Assembly (NCBI GenBank): GCA_963575745.1
Contig: CAUYUJ010009369.1
Location: forward strand, 375,659-398,158
Direction of reading: 5' to 3'
Length of the DNA: 22,500 bases
Source of the DNA: Prorocentrum cordatum
Taxonomy: Eukaryota > Sar > Dinophyceae > Prorocentrales > Prorocentraceae
Position numbers and translations under genes: made by a program. Positions 8,156 through 14,936 of the stretch are shown here, one piece after another (the first letter of the stretch is position 1; each line of letters starts with the position of its first letter). Under the pieces are notes generated by a model. It saw nothing but the letters and a program-made list of their open reading frames with translations. It was not told the origin of the DNA and ran no database searches.

Positions 8156-9883
8156 ATGAAGTTGTTTCACTCCATATTTCTTTCGCTGGCGTGCTGGTCA
8201 CACGCTCTGCGCACGATGTCTTTGAGCGAAGACCAGGAGGCTGTCAAAAAAGGTTGTTTGGATTTCCTGGACAGCTCTGCGCTGATCGCCTACAGAGACC
8301 AGTTGTGCGGACCTCGGGACACGCCGATGATTACACGCTACCAAGAGTTAATCAGATGCATACCTCATGGGATGGCCCAAAAAGCGATGGCTAGAGCAGT
8401 GGCCGCTGCAGCTCGTGAGAGGGAGAAGGATTGGAAACTCGGAGCAGAGATTGACGCATACAGCGACAAGATGGCGCACAGAATGCGCGCGCTACGGCGC
8501 GACGTCGACCAGGCAATCATAAAACACAAGGCGGCGCAGTCGGATGAACCACCAGAGTGGCTTGTGTTTTTCCTGAATGACGCCCCGACAAGTGGTATCT
8601 CAGGAAGCTCAGCATGCCGCAACTACGAGTACAAGTTTGAGAAGGACGAGATGTTGGCTTACCGCTGCGAGATTTTATCAAGGGGCGGCCTCGGCGTCAG
8701 GCAACCGTCTTTGCCCCTAGTGACGGACGACGCCGCAGATGATACAGATTGCGTGGTTGCGAAGTGGACGGACGGTGGGACATGGGAGATTCCATCCTTA
8801 ACATACGCCGAGCTCAATCAACAAAAGCACCATGCAGCTCGAAAGGGAAGTAGATGTCATGAGCTACACAGGTACGAGTACAAGGGCACTACGTGGAGGC
8901 TGCTGGAGCAGAACGAGACCCAGAAGGACAACGTCGTCAACATGTTGCGGATCAAGATGAGGGGAGAAGGGGCCAAGGACGAGGTCGCGCGCCTTCAACT
9001 TGTGATTACACACCACGAGCCATCAGCAAAGGAGGAAGCGATTGAGGCGATGAAGGGGTTCGTCGAGCAGATGGCCCGTGGAGAGATGAGTAAATCAGAG
9101 GCGGAGCAGGCCAAGAAAAAGCACGTGTTCAAACCATTGCCCAATTGTGCAGTTCTGAAGCGGCCGGCCGCTGTTGCCAAACGGCCATCGGGCGTGGAGG
9201 CTCAGAACATGGACGACGCCGCCGAAGAGGACACCGAACACGCTGAGGGGGACGAGGAGGAACATATTGAGGAGGCCGAGCCCGTGGACGAGTTCTCTGA
9301 CAGCGATGACATCGGTGACGGAATTGCTGCTAACCAACCAGCGGGTATGAAGCGACCCGCAGCGGCTTCGCCAGCGGGCCCAGCTGCGAAAGCAGCGAGA
9401 GCTACGTCAGCACCGACGGCTACGCCACCACCGAAGGCTACTTCAGCACCGACGGCTACTTCAGCACCGACGGCTACTTCAACACCGAAGGCTACTTCAG
9501 CACCGAAGGCTACTTCGCCACCACCGAAGGCTACTTCGCCAACACCGAAGGCTACTTCAGCACCGACGGCTACGTCGCCAGCGCCGATTGCTGCGACAAC
9601 GGAGGCGTTGGGAATGGAAAGGGTAGTATCCTCCTCCTCCTCCTCCTTCTCCTCCTCCGCCTCCTCCCTCTTCGCCTCCTCCCCCTCCTCCTCCTGTTTC
9701 TCCTCCTCCCCTTCCTGCTCATCCTTCTCATCCACCTCCCCTCCCTCATTCTCCTCCTCATCCTCGCCGTGTTATCCTGACCTCCTGCCCCCCAGATCCC
9801 GCCCGAATATCGACGGCTTGTGTATTACTTATGCACTATCGGGGAAGACGCAGAGGTCGACGTCCTACTCTTCCTTCTCCTGA
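8156..9883 (+). CDS. Gene A: KRPAA-motif acidic/Thr-Pro-repeat protein (unknown function), first exon
   Basis: Residues 22-330 look globular and partly helical, with Lys/Glu-rich segments (85-130, 280-322) and a WLVFFLNDAP stretch near 135. KRPAA motifs follow at about 335 and 399, typical of basic nuclear-type sequence. Residues 350-392 are strongly acidic, and about 414-475 is a six-residue repeat (ATSAPT/ATSAPK). From 9627 on the frame is only Ser/Phe encoded by a TCC-rich tract, so the true exon probably ends near 9600-9622 and the rest is intron read-through. The first 20 residues resemble a signal peptide; I prefer Met21 (8216) because the rest looks nuclear. It is the first gene inside the transposon, co-oriented with B and C. 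The function is unknown; a DNA-binding accessory protein is only a guess. Confidence 0.6.
   Translation: MKLFHSIFLSLACWSHALRTMSLSEDQEAVKKGCLDFLDSSALIAYRDQLCGPRDTPMITRYQELIRCIPHGMAQKAMARAVAAAAREREKDWKLGAEIDAYSDKMAHRMRALRRDVDQAIIKHKAAQSDEPPEWLVFFLNDAPTSGISGSSACRNYEYKFEKDEMLAYRCEILSRGGLGVRQPSLPLVTDDAADDTDCVVAKWTDGGTWEIPSLTYAELNQQKHHAARKGSRCHELHRYEYKGTTWRLLEQNETQKDNVVNMLRIKMRGEGAKDEVARLQLVITHHEPSAKEEAIEAMKGFVEQMARGEMSKSEAEQAKKKHVFKPLPNCAVLKRPAAVAKRPSGVEAQNMDDAAEEDTEHAEGDEEEHIEEAEPVDEFSDSDDIGDGIAANQPAGMKRPAAASPAGPAAKAARATSAPTATPPPKATSAPTATSAPTATSTPKATSAPKATSPPPKATSPTPKATSAPTATSPAPIAATTEALGMERVVSSSSSSFSSSASSLFASSPSSSCFSSSPSCSSFSSTSPPSFSSSSSPCYPDLLPPRSRPNIDGLCITYALSGKTQRSTSYSSFS
9395..9592 (+). repeat. 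18-bp coding tandem repeat in gene A
   Basis: GCTACTTCAGCACCGACG and variants (AAG for ACG, CCA/CCACCA insertions) repeat about ten times, keeping frame. They encode a Thr/Ser/Ala/Pro linker with alternating Lys. The unit length is always a multiple of three, which fits selection for an open frame. Confidence 0.85.
9624..9795 (+). other. Probable intron of gene A: TCC-rich pyrimidine tract
   Basis: The coding signal ends abruptly at about 9622. Next come GTAGTATCC and about 150 nt of nearly pure pyrimidine (TCC/TTC units). A CCCCCCAG acceptor lies at 9794-9795 and another AG at 9905-9906. Neither acceptor restores the downstream frame from the GT sites seen, so the exact junction (possibly a GA or GC donor, as dinoflagellates allow) is open. 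Confidence 0.4.
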
Positions 9884-9906
9884 TGTATCCTCACATCCTC
9901 ATCCAG

Positions 9907-10020
9907 CTCCCTCGATATCGGTCGAACCGAAACCGCAGCACTTCGTCGACCACAGCTGCGACCCCCCCACGTACGACAGACATGGGTTCCTGGCGGCCCA
10001 CGGCAAGTATCACATCGAAA
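9907..10020 (+). CDS. Candidate second exon of gene A
   Basis: In one frame this stretch has strongly GC-biased third positions and protein-like content, including EPKPQHFVDHSCDPPTYDRH and then an AHGKYHIEKLQFETE segment. It begins after a pyrimidine-rich segment and a CATCCAG acceptor. At its end, ACCGAG is followed by GTCATCC, a usable donor. It is too short to be a gene alone. Assignment to gene A rests only on position and strand; it could start a separate small gene. Confidence 0.4.
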
Positions 10021-10068
10021 AGCTGCAGTTCGAAACCGAGGTCATCCTCAGCCGTCTGCTGCTGCTGC

Positions 10069-10160
10069 CGCTCCTCCTCCTCCTCCTCCTCATCATCATC
10101 ATCATCATCATCCTCCTCCTCCTGCTCTTCATTATCCTAGTCTGCCTCCTCTGACTCCTC
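10069..10160 (+). repeat. CTC/CAT trinucleotide tract (probable intron core)
   Basis: CTGCTG, then (CTC)n, (CAT)n and again (CTC)n. It lies between the GAG|GTCATCC donor at 10037-10040 and the GCGAATCGAG acceptor ending at 10202. Joining these keeps phase 0, so this is likely the inside of a roughly 165-nt intron. Confidence 0.5.
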
Positions 10161-10202
10161 GCCTTTCTTCTCTTACTCTCGGTCATTCGGCTGCGAATCG
10201 AG

Positions 10203-10488
10203 GACATGGAACCCGCTCCCAGCATCATGCCCGAGGTCGTGTCTGACAGGCTGAGGCCAGAACAGTGCAGCTTGATGGACCCCAAAACTAAAGCGGTGTT
10301 TCGTGCCAGAATACAACGGGCCAGGGTCGATTTCATCTGCCGCTGGAGGGAGAACAGCAAGTTAAAGGACCGCCTGGTCCCACTCGCCCCCCCCCATTTT
10401 CAAACCGATCTTAAACAGTTCCATTAAGGAAGTCTCCGAGTACATTAAGCTGAGGGCACAGCTCGACAAGAAACTCTCGTCGCACTAG
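10203..10488 (+). CDS. Candidate last exon of gene A, with a frame break in a C9 run
   Basis: From GAC at 10203 the frame encodes DMEPAPSIMPEVVSDRLRPE and then a Lys/Arg-rich helix-like region (KTKAVFRARIQRARVDFICR). At the nine-C run 10386-10394 the reading shifts by one. The following frame carries NSSIKEVSEYIKLRAQLDKK and stops at 10486-10488, while the unshifted frame stops at 10426-10428 with unremarkable content. The C-run suggests a sequencing indel or a recent mutation. No family is recognised. Confidence 0.4.
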
Positions 10489-10863
10489 GCCACCAATCCT
10501 GCACCTCTCCCCCACCTGTCCATCTTTTGCCCACCATCGCTCCCCTCGAAAGGCAGAGATGTCCGACATGGACTCGCCGCCAGAGAACTTCATGAACCAA
10601 CTCGATCTGAGGGACGCCGTCCGCTAGACTCGAGGCTGTTGCCAACCAAGCGGGGGCCCAGAAAAAAAAAAACGGAACACGACTGAACGTACGGGGCAGG
10701 GCCTCGGGGAGGCCCAAGTTGGGAGCCGATGGACTGGCAGGAAGAGGAGGCCCCGAGGAGGACGGAGGAGGGGCGGACGAAGGAACGAGAGGGGAGGGAG
10801 AGGGACAGGAGGGAGATGAGAGGGCGAGAGGAGGGAGAGAACGGGGAAGCGTGAGAGGATAAG
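10489..10863. other. Intergenic space between A and B with purine tract
   Basis: No coding signal. It contains an A11 run (10662-10672) and a nearly pure purine stretch 10739-10860 (GGAGAG-type units with few pyrimidines). It ends at the T-rich acceptor of gene B. Confidence 0.6.
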
Positions 10864-10880
10864 TTTTTTTTTTTTTTCAG
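10864..10880 (+). promoter_or_regulatory. Splice acceptor before gene B
   Basis: Fourteen T residues followed by CAG form a strong acceptor 124 nt before the gene B start. As no upstream exon for B is evident, spliced-leader trans-splicing is the likely use. In the leader region the stretch 10929-10946 (GCCAGTTTCTGGCCCAAG) resembles a degraded spliced leader with two inserted bases, a weak observation. An upstream ATG at 10881 opens an overlapping short frame that ends inside gene B. Confidence 0.5.
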
Positions 10881-11004
10881 ATGACATTCGAAGCACTCAG
10901 ACACGAATCAAATCAACCCCAACCCTCAGCCAGTTTCTGGCCCAAGTCCTGGTGCCCGAGCGGCGCCCTGGCCCGAAGGACACAGACCTGCGCAGCGCGG
11001 GACC

Positions 11005-12957
11005 ATGGCGTCTCAGGAGCCAGAGTCGTTGCCTGACAGCAATGATCAGGGTCCCGACGAGACTGTGCCCAGCTCCCCCGTCGAGACCCAGACGCTCGGG
11101 GTCGAGGCAGACAGCGAGCAACCCGCCGAGCCCGTGGCCCTCATGCCGCCCTGTGAGGGCAACGGCGGCACCGAGCCCGAGGACGATAGCTCCGACACCC
11201 AGCCAGCTACTCAGACTGAGATCGATGCAACGATGGCTGAGGCATCGATGGACCAGGCGTTCACCAGCCAGGTCCTGGAGGATCCGTATGCCGACATGGT
11301 GGAGGTCAGCTCCGATGATGGCGAGGAGCAGGACTACCTCCACCAGCTCAAACTGAAGATTGAGGAGCAAGAGGTGGAGGACGCAGACGGGCTGCTAGAC
11401 GCCTGCGCCGAGGATAGCGAGGACGTGGATGTGGATTTCGCCAAGAGGGTGACGGAGGCCAGCATGAAGATTTATGCGATGAAGGAGACGGGGGTCGAGG
11501 CCTCGACAGCCGTGCCATCGACAGCTGCGTCATCTTGGGTAGGCTCGGATGGTGACGTTGGTCGAGCACGCGACTTGGAGGCCATGCTTGAGGATGAGGC
11601 CAACAGCCTGATGAGCGCAGGTCGCGACCTTCCAGCGAGTATGGACAAGCTCATGGCCGACGCCCACAAGGCCACCAGCAATGATAACTTGTTGTCGGAT
11701 ATGGATGTCTTGAACTTGAATGAGCCGAGGGCGAAATTCTTCAAGCAGATGATGGCGCAGGATTGGAAATTCGATGCTCGGGGTGCCGCTGGCAATCCAG
11801 CGGGCGGCCAGTGGGACAGATTCATCAACGGCAAGAGCGAAGAGAGCATCGAAGCGAAGCAGAACTACAAAACACTTGGCCGCAACCCCGATGCGCAGCG
11901 CGACTTCCGCGCGAGGTGGATGAAGAAGCAGTTCACGGAGTGGAAGCAGGAGAAGGTCAAGATGGAGCGCTTGTCGAGGAGGACCTTCTCTGACGAGCGC
12001 TACTACGTGCTGAACCGCATCATCACGGAGGAGGGCGGGGGCAAGAGAGGAGAACAGAACGCGATCAACTACACGTTGAAATGCGTTGCGATGCGGCCAC
12101 CGTTCTACAAGTGGTGCACGTGGCGCAAGGACTGGCTGTACCTTTACAGGATCGACGGCATCGAGGAGTCGTACGAGGAGCGCTGGCAGCTGACGAAGAC
12201 GGCCTACAGCTCGGGCAGCACCGATATCAAGAACAAGGACTCCTGGCTGAGCATCGGCACGAGGGCTGCAATGTTGCAGAATGAGGCGGCTCCTGCGCCG
12301 CCTGCACCGCCTGCAGAGGCGCAGGTGGAGCCCGAGGAGAAGCCCGAGGTGACGGCAGAGGAGAAGGCAGAGGAGACGGCAGAGCCGAAAGCCGAGGATG
12401 AGACGCAGCCAGAGCCTCCCACAGAGCCTGAGGGTCGCAGGAGGAGGCGCAAGGGTCCTGAGCAGCCAGCTGCAGAGCCTCCAACTCCAGAAGAGCAACC
12501 CAAGAAGAGGAAGGCGAACTCTCTGATCAGCGATGCCAAGGCTGCCAAGCTCGCCTACAGCATGGCCATCACCGCAGCAGATGCGTTGATCTCCGACGTG
12601 AAAGGTACCGACGAAAGCTGGACCGTGTTCGACACGCCAGGCCACATCGGAAAGGTGTTGAAAGCCAGGGAGAACCTCGACAAGGAGCTGAAGAGCAATG
12701 TGAACTTCTCGAAGTTCATCAGCGGCGACGTCGCGGAGATGCTCCAGAAGATCAAGGCGAAGAAGAACGAGGATGCCATCTCTCAGTTCGAGCGCTGGCT
12801 GCAGGACTTCAGCGAGAAGGTGAACCCTGGAAGCAACAAGCTCGTGAAGGCGACGCGTATGATTGTGTCAATGCACGACGCGTGGGTCACCGAGAGCGCG
12901 AAGCTCGCGAACAAGTCAGATGGCCAGAAGCGCATGCGGAGCTCGTCTGCGGCCTGA
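11005..12957 (+). CDS. Gene B: 650-aa acidic/NLS protein, unknown function
   Basis: This uninterrupted frame has strong GC3 bias. The ATG has a good context (GACCATGG), and an in-frame TGA at 10882 bounds the frame upstream. Residues 1-200 are acidic and disordered. Residues about 240-425 form a compact-looking core rich in Trp, Tyr and charged residues (AKFFKQMMAQDWKFDARGAA; MRPPFYKWCTWRKDWLYLYR). Residues 428-475 are a Pro/Glu/Ala linker, and 477-503 carry RRRRRK and KKRK, probable nuclear signals. Residues 505-640 are helical and Lys-rich. It is the second gene in the transposon, co-oriented with the transposase 2 kb downstream. I recall similar uncharacterised proteins from dinoflagellate genomes but no named family. 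A nuclear accessory protein of the element is an inference. Confidence 0.8.
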   Translation: MASQEPESLPDSNDQGPDETVPSSPVETQTLGVEADSEQPAEPVALMPPCEGNGGTEPEDDSSDTQPATQTEIDATMAEASMDQAFTSQVLEDPYADMVEVSSDDGEEQDYLHQLKLKIEEQEVEDADGLLDACAEDSEDVDVDFAKRVTEASMKIYAMKETGVEASTAVPSTAASSWVGSDGDVGRARDLEAMLEDEANSLMSAGRDLPASMDKLMADAHKATSNDNLLSDMDVLNLNEPRAKFFKQMMAQDWKFDARGAAGNPAGGQWDRFINGKSEESIEAKQNYKTLGRNPDAQRDFRARWMKKQFTEWKQEKVKMERLSRRTFSDERYYVLNRIITEEGGGKRGEQNAINYTLKCVAMRPPFYKWCTWRKDWLYLYRIDGIEESYEERWQLTKTAYSSGSTDIKNKDSWLSIGTRAAMLQNEAAPAPPAPPAEAQVEPEEKPEVTAEEKAEETAEPKAEDETQPEPPTEPEGRRRRRKGPEQPAAEPPTPEEQPKKRKANSLISDAKAAKLAYSMAITAADALISDVKGTDESWTVFDTPGHIGKVLKARENLDKELKSNVNFSKFISGDVAEMLQKIKAKKNEDAISQFERWLQDFSEKVNPGSNKLVKATRMIVSMHDAWVTESAKLANKSDGQKRMRSSSAA

Positions 12958-13044
12958 TCGTCCTCGCGACGATCGTGCACTCCGTGGGCCTCGGCGTCAC
13001 GGAGATGGGCAGCACGCGGGGTGCTGCGTACGGGAGGCGCAACT

Positions 13045-13141
13045 AGGAGGAGGAGGAGGAGGAGGAGGAGGAAGGAAGAGGATGAGGAGGAGGAAGAGGA
13101 TGAGGATGAGGAAAAGGATGAGGATGAGGATGAGGATGAGA

Positions 13142-13187
<46 letters not shown>

Positions 13188-13330
13188 CGATGAGGAGGAG
13201 GAGGAGGAGGAGGAGGAGGAGGAGGAGAGAGAGAGGGGGAAAGATGGAAACAGGAGGAGGAAGATGAGGAGGGAAAGGAGAGAGGAGGAGGAGGAGGAGG
13301 TGGAGGAGGAGGAGGAGCTCGGAAACGTCT
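13045..13330 (+). repeat. GAG/GAT purine-rich trinucleotide tract
   Basis: (GAG)n, then GAGGAT mixtures, a (GAT)n core at about 13140-13190, and (GAG)n again. It begins about 90 bp after the gene B stop. Frames encode only Glu/Asp or Arg/Met runs and are not taken as genes. Confidence 0.85.
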
Positions 13331-13520
13331 CAGGACCCCAGGGCTCGAGGGAAGGACGGACCCTGAGGACCAGGAGGAAGAGGTGGGGGGAGGCCTCCAG
13401 CCCCTGGTCAGGCATGCGGGCGTGTGGGGAGCACGCCGAGAGCATGCTGAGCGCTGCTGGCAGGCCCTGATCCCTCAACCGACACCTCAACCGACGGAAA
13501 AACCTGGACTCACCCTTCCT

Positions 13521-13660
13521 GGGACGGAAAAACTCTGACTGGGACGGAAAAACCTTGACTGGGACGGAAAAACCTGGACTGGGACGGAAAAACCTTGACT
13601 GGGACGGAAAAACCTGGACTGGGACGGAAAAACCTGGACTGGGACGGAAAAACCTGGAAT
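13521..13660 (+). repeat. 20-bp minisatellite, seven units
   Basis: The unit is GGGACGGAAAAACCTGGACT, with small changes (CTCTGACT, CCTTGACT), starting at 13521, 13541, 13561, 13581, 13601, 13621 and 13641. Diverged partial copies with CACCCTTCCT follow and precede it. It lies between genes B and C and has no spacer structure, so it is not a CRISPR. Confidence 0.95.
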
Positions 13661-13686
13661 CACCCTTCCTGTGACGGAAAAAGCTG

Positions 13687-13836
13687 GACTCAACGGGTCT
13701 CAACGCGACGCGTTGAGACCCGGTGATTCGCGTTGAGTGGGCCCTGGGACCCTGTGTTTTTACAGGGATGGTGAGACTCAACGCGTCTCAACGCGACGCG
13801 TTGAGACCCGGTGAGGTCCGTTGAGTCGGGGCTGGC
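13687..13836. repeat. Two copies of a nested palindromic hairpin
   Basis: Copy 1 (13688-13738) contains GGGTCTCAACGCG-A-CGCGTTGAGACCC, a perfect 13-bp inverted repeat with one central base (13695-13721), inside outer arms ACTCAACG and CGTTGAGT. Copy 2 starts at 13776 and has the same plan, with one base changed in the inner stem. Between them lies a third hairpin, CCCTGT-GTTTTT-ACAGGG (13750-13767). Confidence 0.85.
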
Positions 13837-13919
13837 CCGAGATTGACTGATCAGAACCGCTGGGGGCCGTGACCAACCAAATTTTCCTACACTGATCGGG
13901 CGGATCAGGCCGTTATCTC

Positions 13920-14257
13920 GGCAATCTCTGTTGACCTACCAAATCCCTGCCTGCTCCCTCACCTGATCCTCCTCCGAACCGCTTCGGACTGCCCTTCTCC
14001 CTGCCTGCCTGCTCCCTCTCTGATCCCTGCCTGCCTGCTCCCTGCCAGCTCCCTCCTCCCTGCCTACCTCCTCCTCCTCCATGCCTGCTCCCTCCTACCT
14101 CCTCCTCCTCCTCCTCCATACCTCCTTCCTCTCTGCCTCCCCCTGCCCACCTCCTCCTCCCCCTACCTCCTCCTCCTCCCTGCCTACCTCCTCTTCCTCC
14201 TCCCAGCCATCTCCTCCCTACCTGATCCTCATCGTCCCTTCACCCCCTGTCCTACAG
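13920..14257 (+). repeat. Pyrimidine-rich CTCC/CTGC tract ending in an acceptor
   Basis: Repeated CCTGCCTGCTCC, CCTCCTCC and similar units for over 300 nt, ending in CCTGTCCTACAG at 14257. It is either an intron or a trans-splice region upstream of the next coding piece. No gene lies within it. Confidence 0.6.
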
Positions 14258-14435
14258 GGATTGGGTACTGCCAGCCTCGGGATCATGCAGAATTGCGGCT
14301 GTGAGTGCCGATTGATCGTGCTTCGCGAATCGGCGCGTCTGGACAGGCTCATGGACGCCCCGCCTCACCCTCCCCATCGCCATATACTCCATGACCCCTC
14401 GGGCCGACTCGAGACCGCAGGCGGGATGCCTCGCG
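14258..14435 (+). CDS. Candidate 5' exon of the transposase gene
   Basis: It is bounded by a textbook acceptor (CCTACAG) and donor (GTAAGT at 14436). The one frame that is open throughout joins in phase to the frame of gene C if spliced to the CTCAG acceptor at 14925: one leftover G plus GT gives a Gly codon. It encodes about 59 residues, including MQNCGCECRLIVLRESARLD and a His/Pro-rich segment. A cluster of three Cys could be part of a zinc-binding N-terminus. There is no further support, and the main ATG at 14937 also works alone. Confidence 0.35.
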
Positions 14436-14925
14436 GTAAGTCGATTGGCTCGGGGGGGCGGGAGGATACGGCGTTAGGGGTCCTGGGGTCTCTTTGGGGG
14501 TCCTGGGGTCTCTTTGGGATTGTGTTGTTTGGGGATCTGTTGGGGATCGGAGACATGGGGTCTTGGGGATCTTGGGGTCCTGGCGATTCGGATTGGGGAA
14601 GTCTTGGGGCCCTGGGGTTCGAGGTTCTTGGGAGATGTGCAGTCCTTAAGGTTGTGGGGTCTTAAAGTCTTGGTGGTCTTGGTGTGGGAGTCTTACGGTC
14701 TTGGCGAGCTTAGGCGATTGGGGTCTTGGGGCATGTCTAGGAGGGCTGTCTTCGGTGGGGGAAGGGGGGGAGGGCAAATCCAAAGGGTTCTGAGGTTGCC
14801 TCTTAAGTATCTCAGCCCCCTGAACGATCCACCCTAGAAACCTTGAGGACTAACATGGGGGCCCTTGAGAGAATGAGAGAGAAGACGGAACCCCACTGAC
14901 ATTTTCCGCAAGCGTTTCGCCTCAG
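14436..14925 (+). other. Probable G-rich intron before gene C
   Basis: It starts GTAAGT and ends CGCCTCAG. The inside is full of GGGGTCTTGGGG-like units, including two tandem copies of a 21-bp unit (GGGTCCTGGGGTCTCTTTGGG is the pattern, near 14478-14518). Many runs of four G make G-quadruplexes on the + strand possible. No convincing coding frame is seen. Confidence 0.4.
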
Positions 14926-14936
14926 GTTTATGCGCC

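Noticed and set aside
9202-9735. - strand ORF with Glu-rich and Gly/Val/Ala repeats
   Set aside because: Antisense shadow of gene A's repeat and of the TCC tract.
11530-12645. 371-codon - strand ORF opposite gene B
   Set aside because: Leu/Arg-rich shadow produced by the high GC3 of gene B; gene B has the better composition and start.
13021-13470. Glu/Asp-rich + strand ORF
   Set aside because: A pure GAG/GAT repeat translation with no flanking coding signal.
13521-13660. Possible CRISPR array
   Set aside because: The units are contiguous 20-bp tandem repeats without unique spacers, in a eukaryotic context.
12783-13781. 332-codon - strand ORF with FRPSPGFSVPV and Ser runs
   Set aside because: It only translates the 20-bp minisatellite and the GAG/GAT tract and overlaps the 3' end of gene B.
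14895-14912. Spliced-leader-like CATTTTCCGCAAG before gene C
   Set aside because: Only CATTTT and CAAG agree with the leader and the middle does not fit; too weak in this window.
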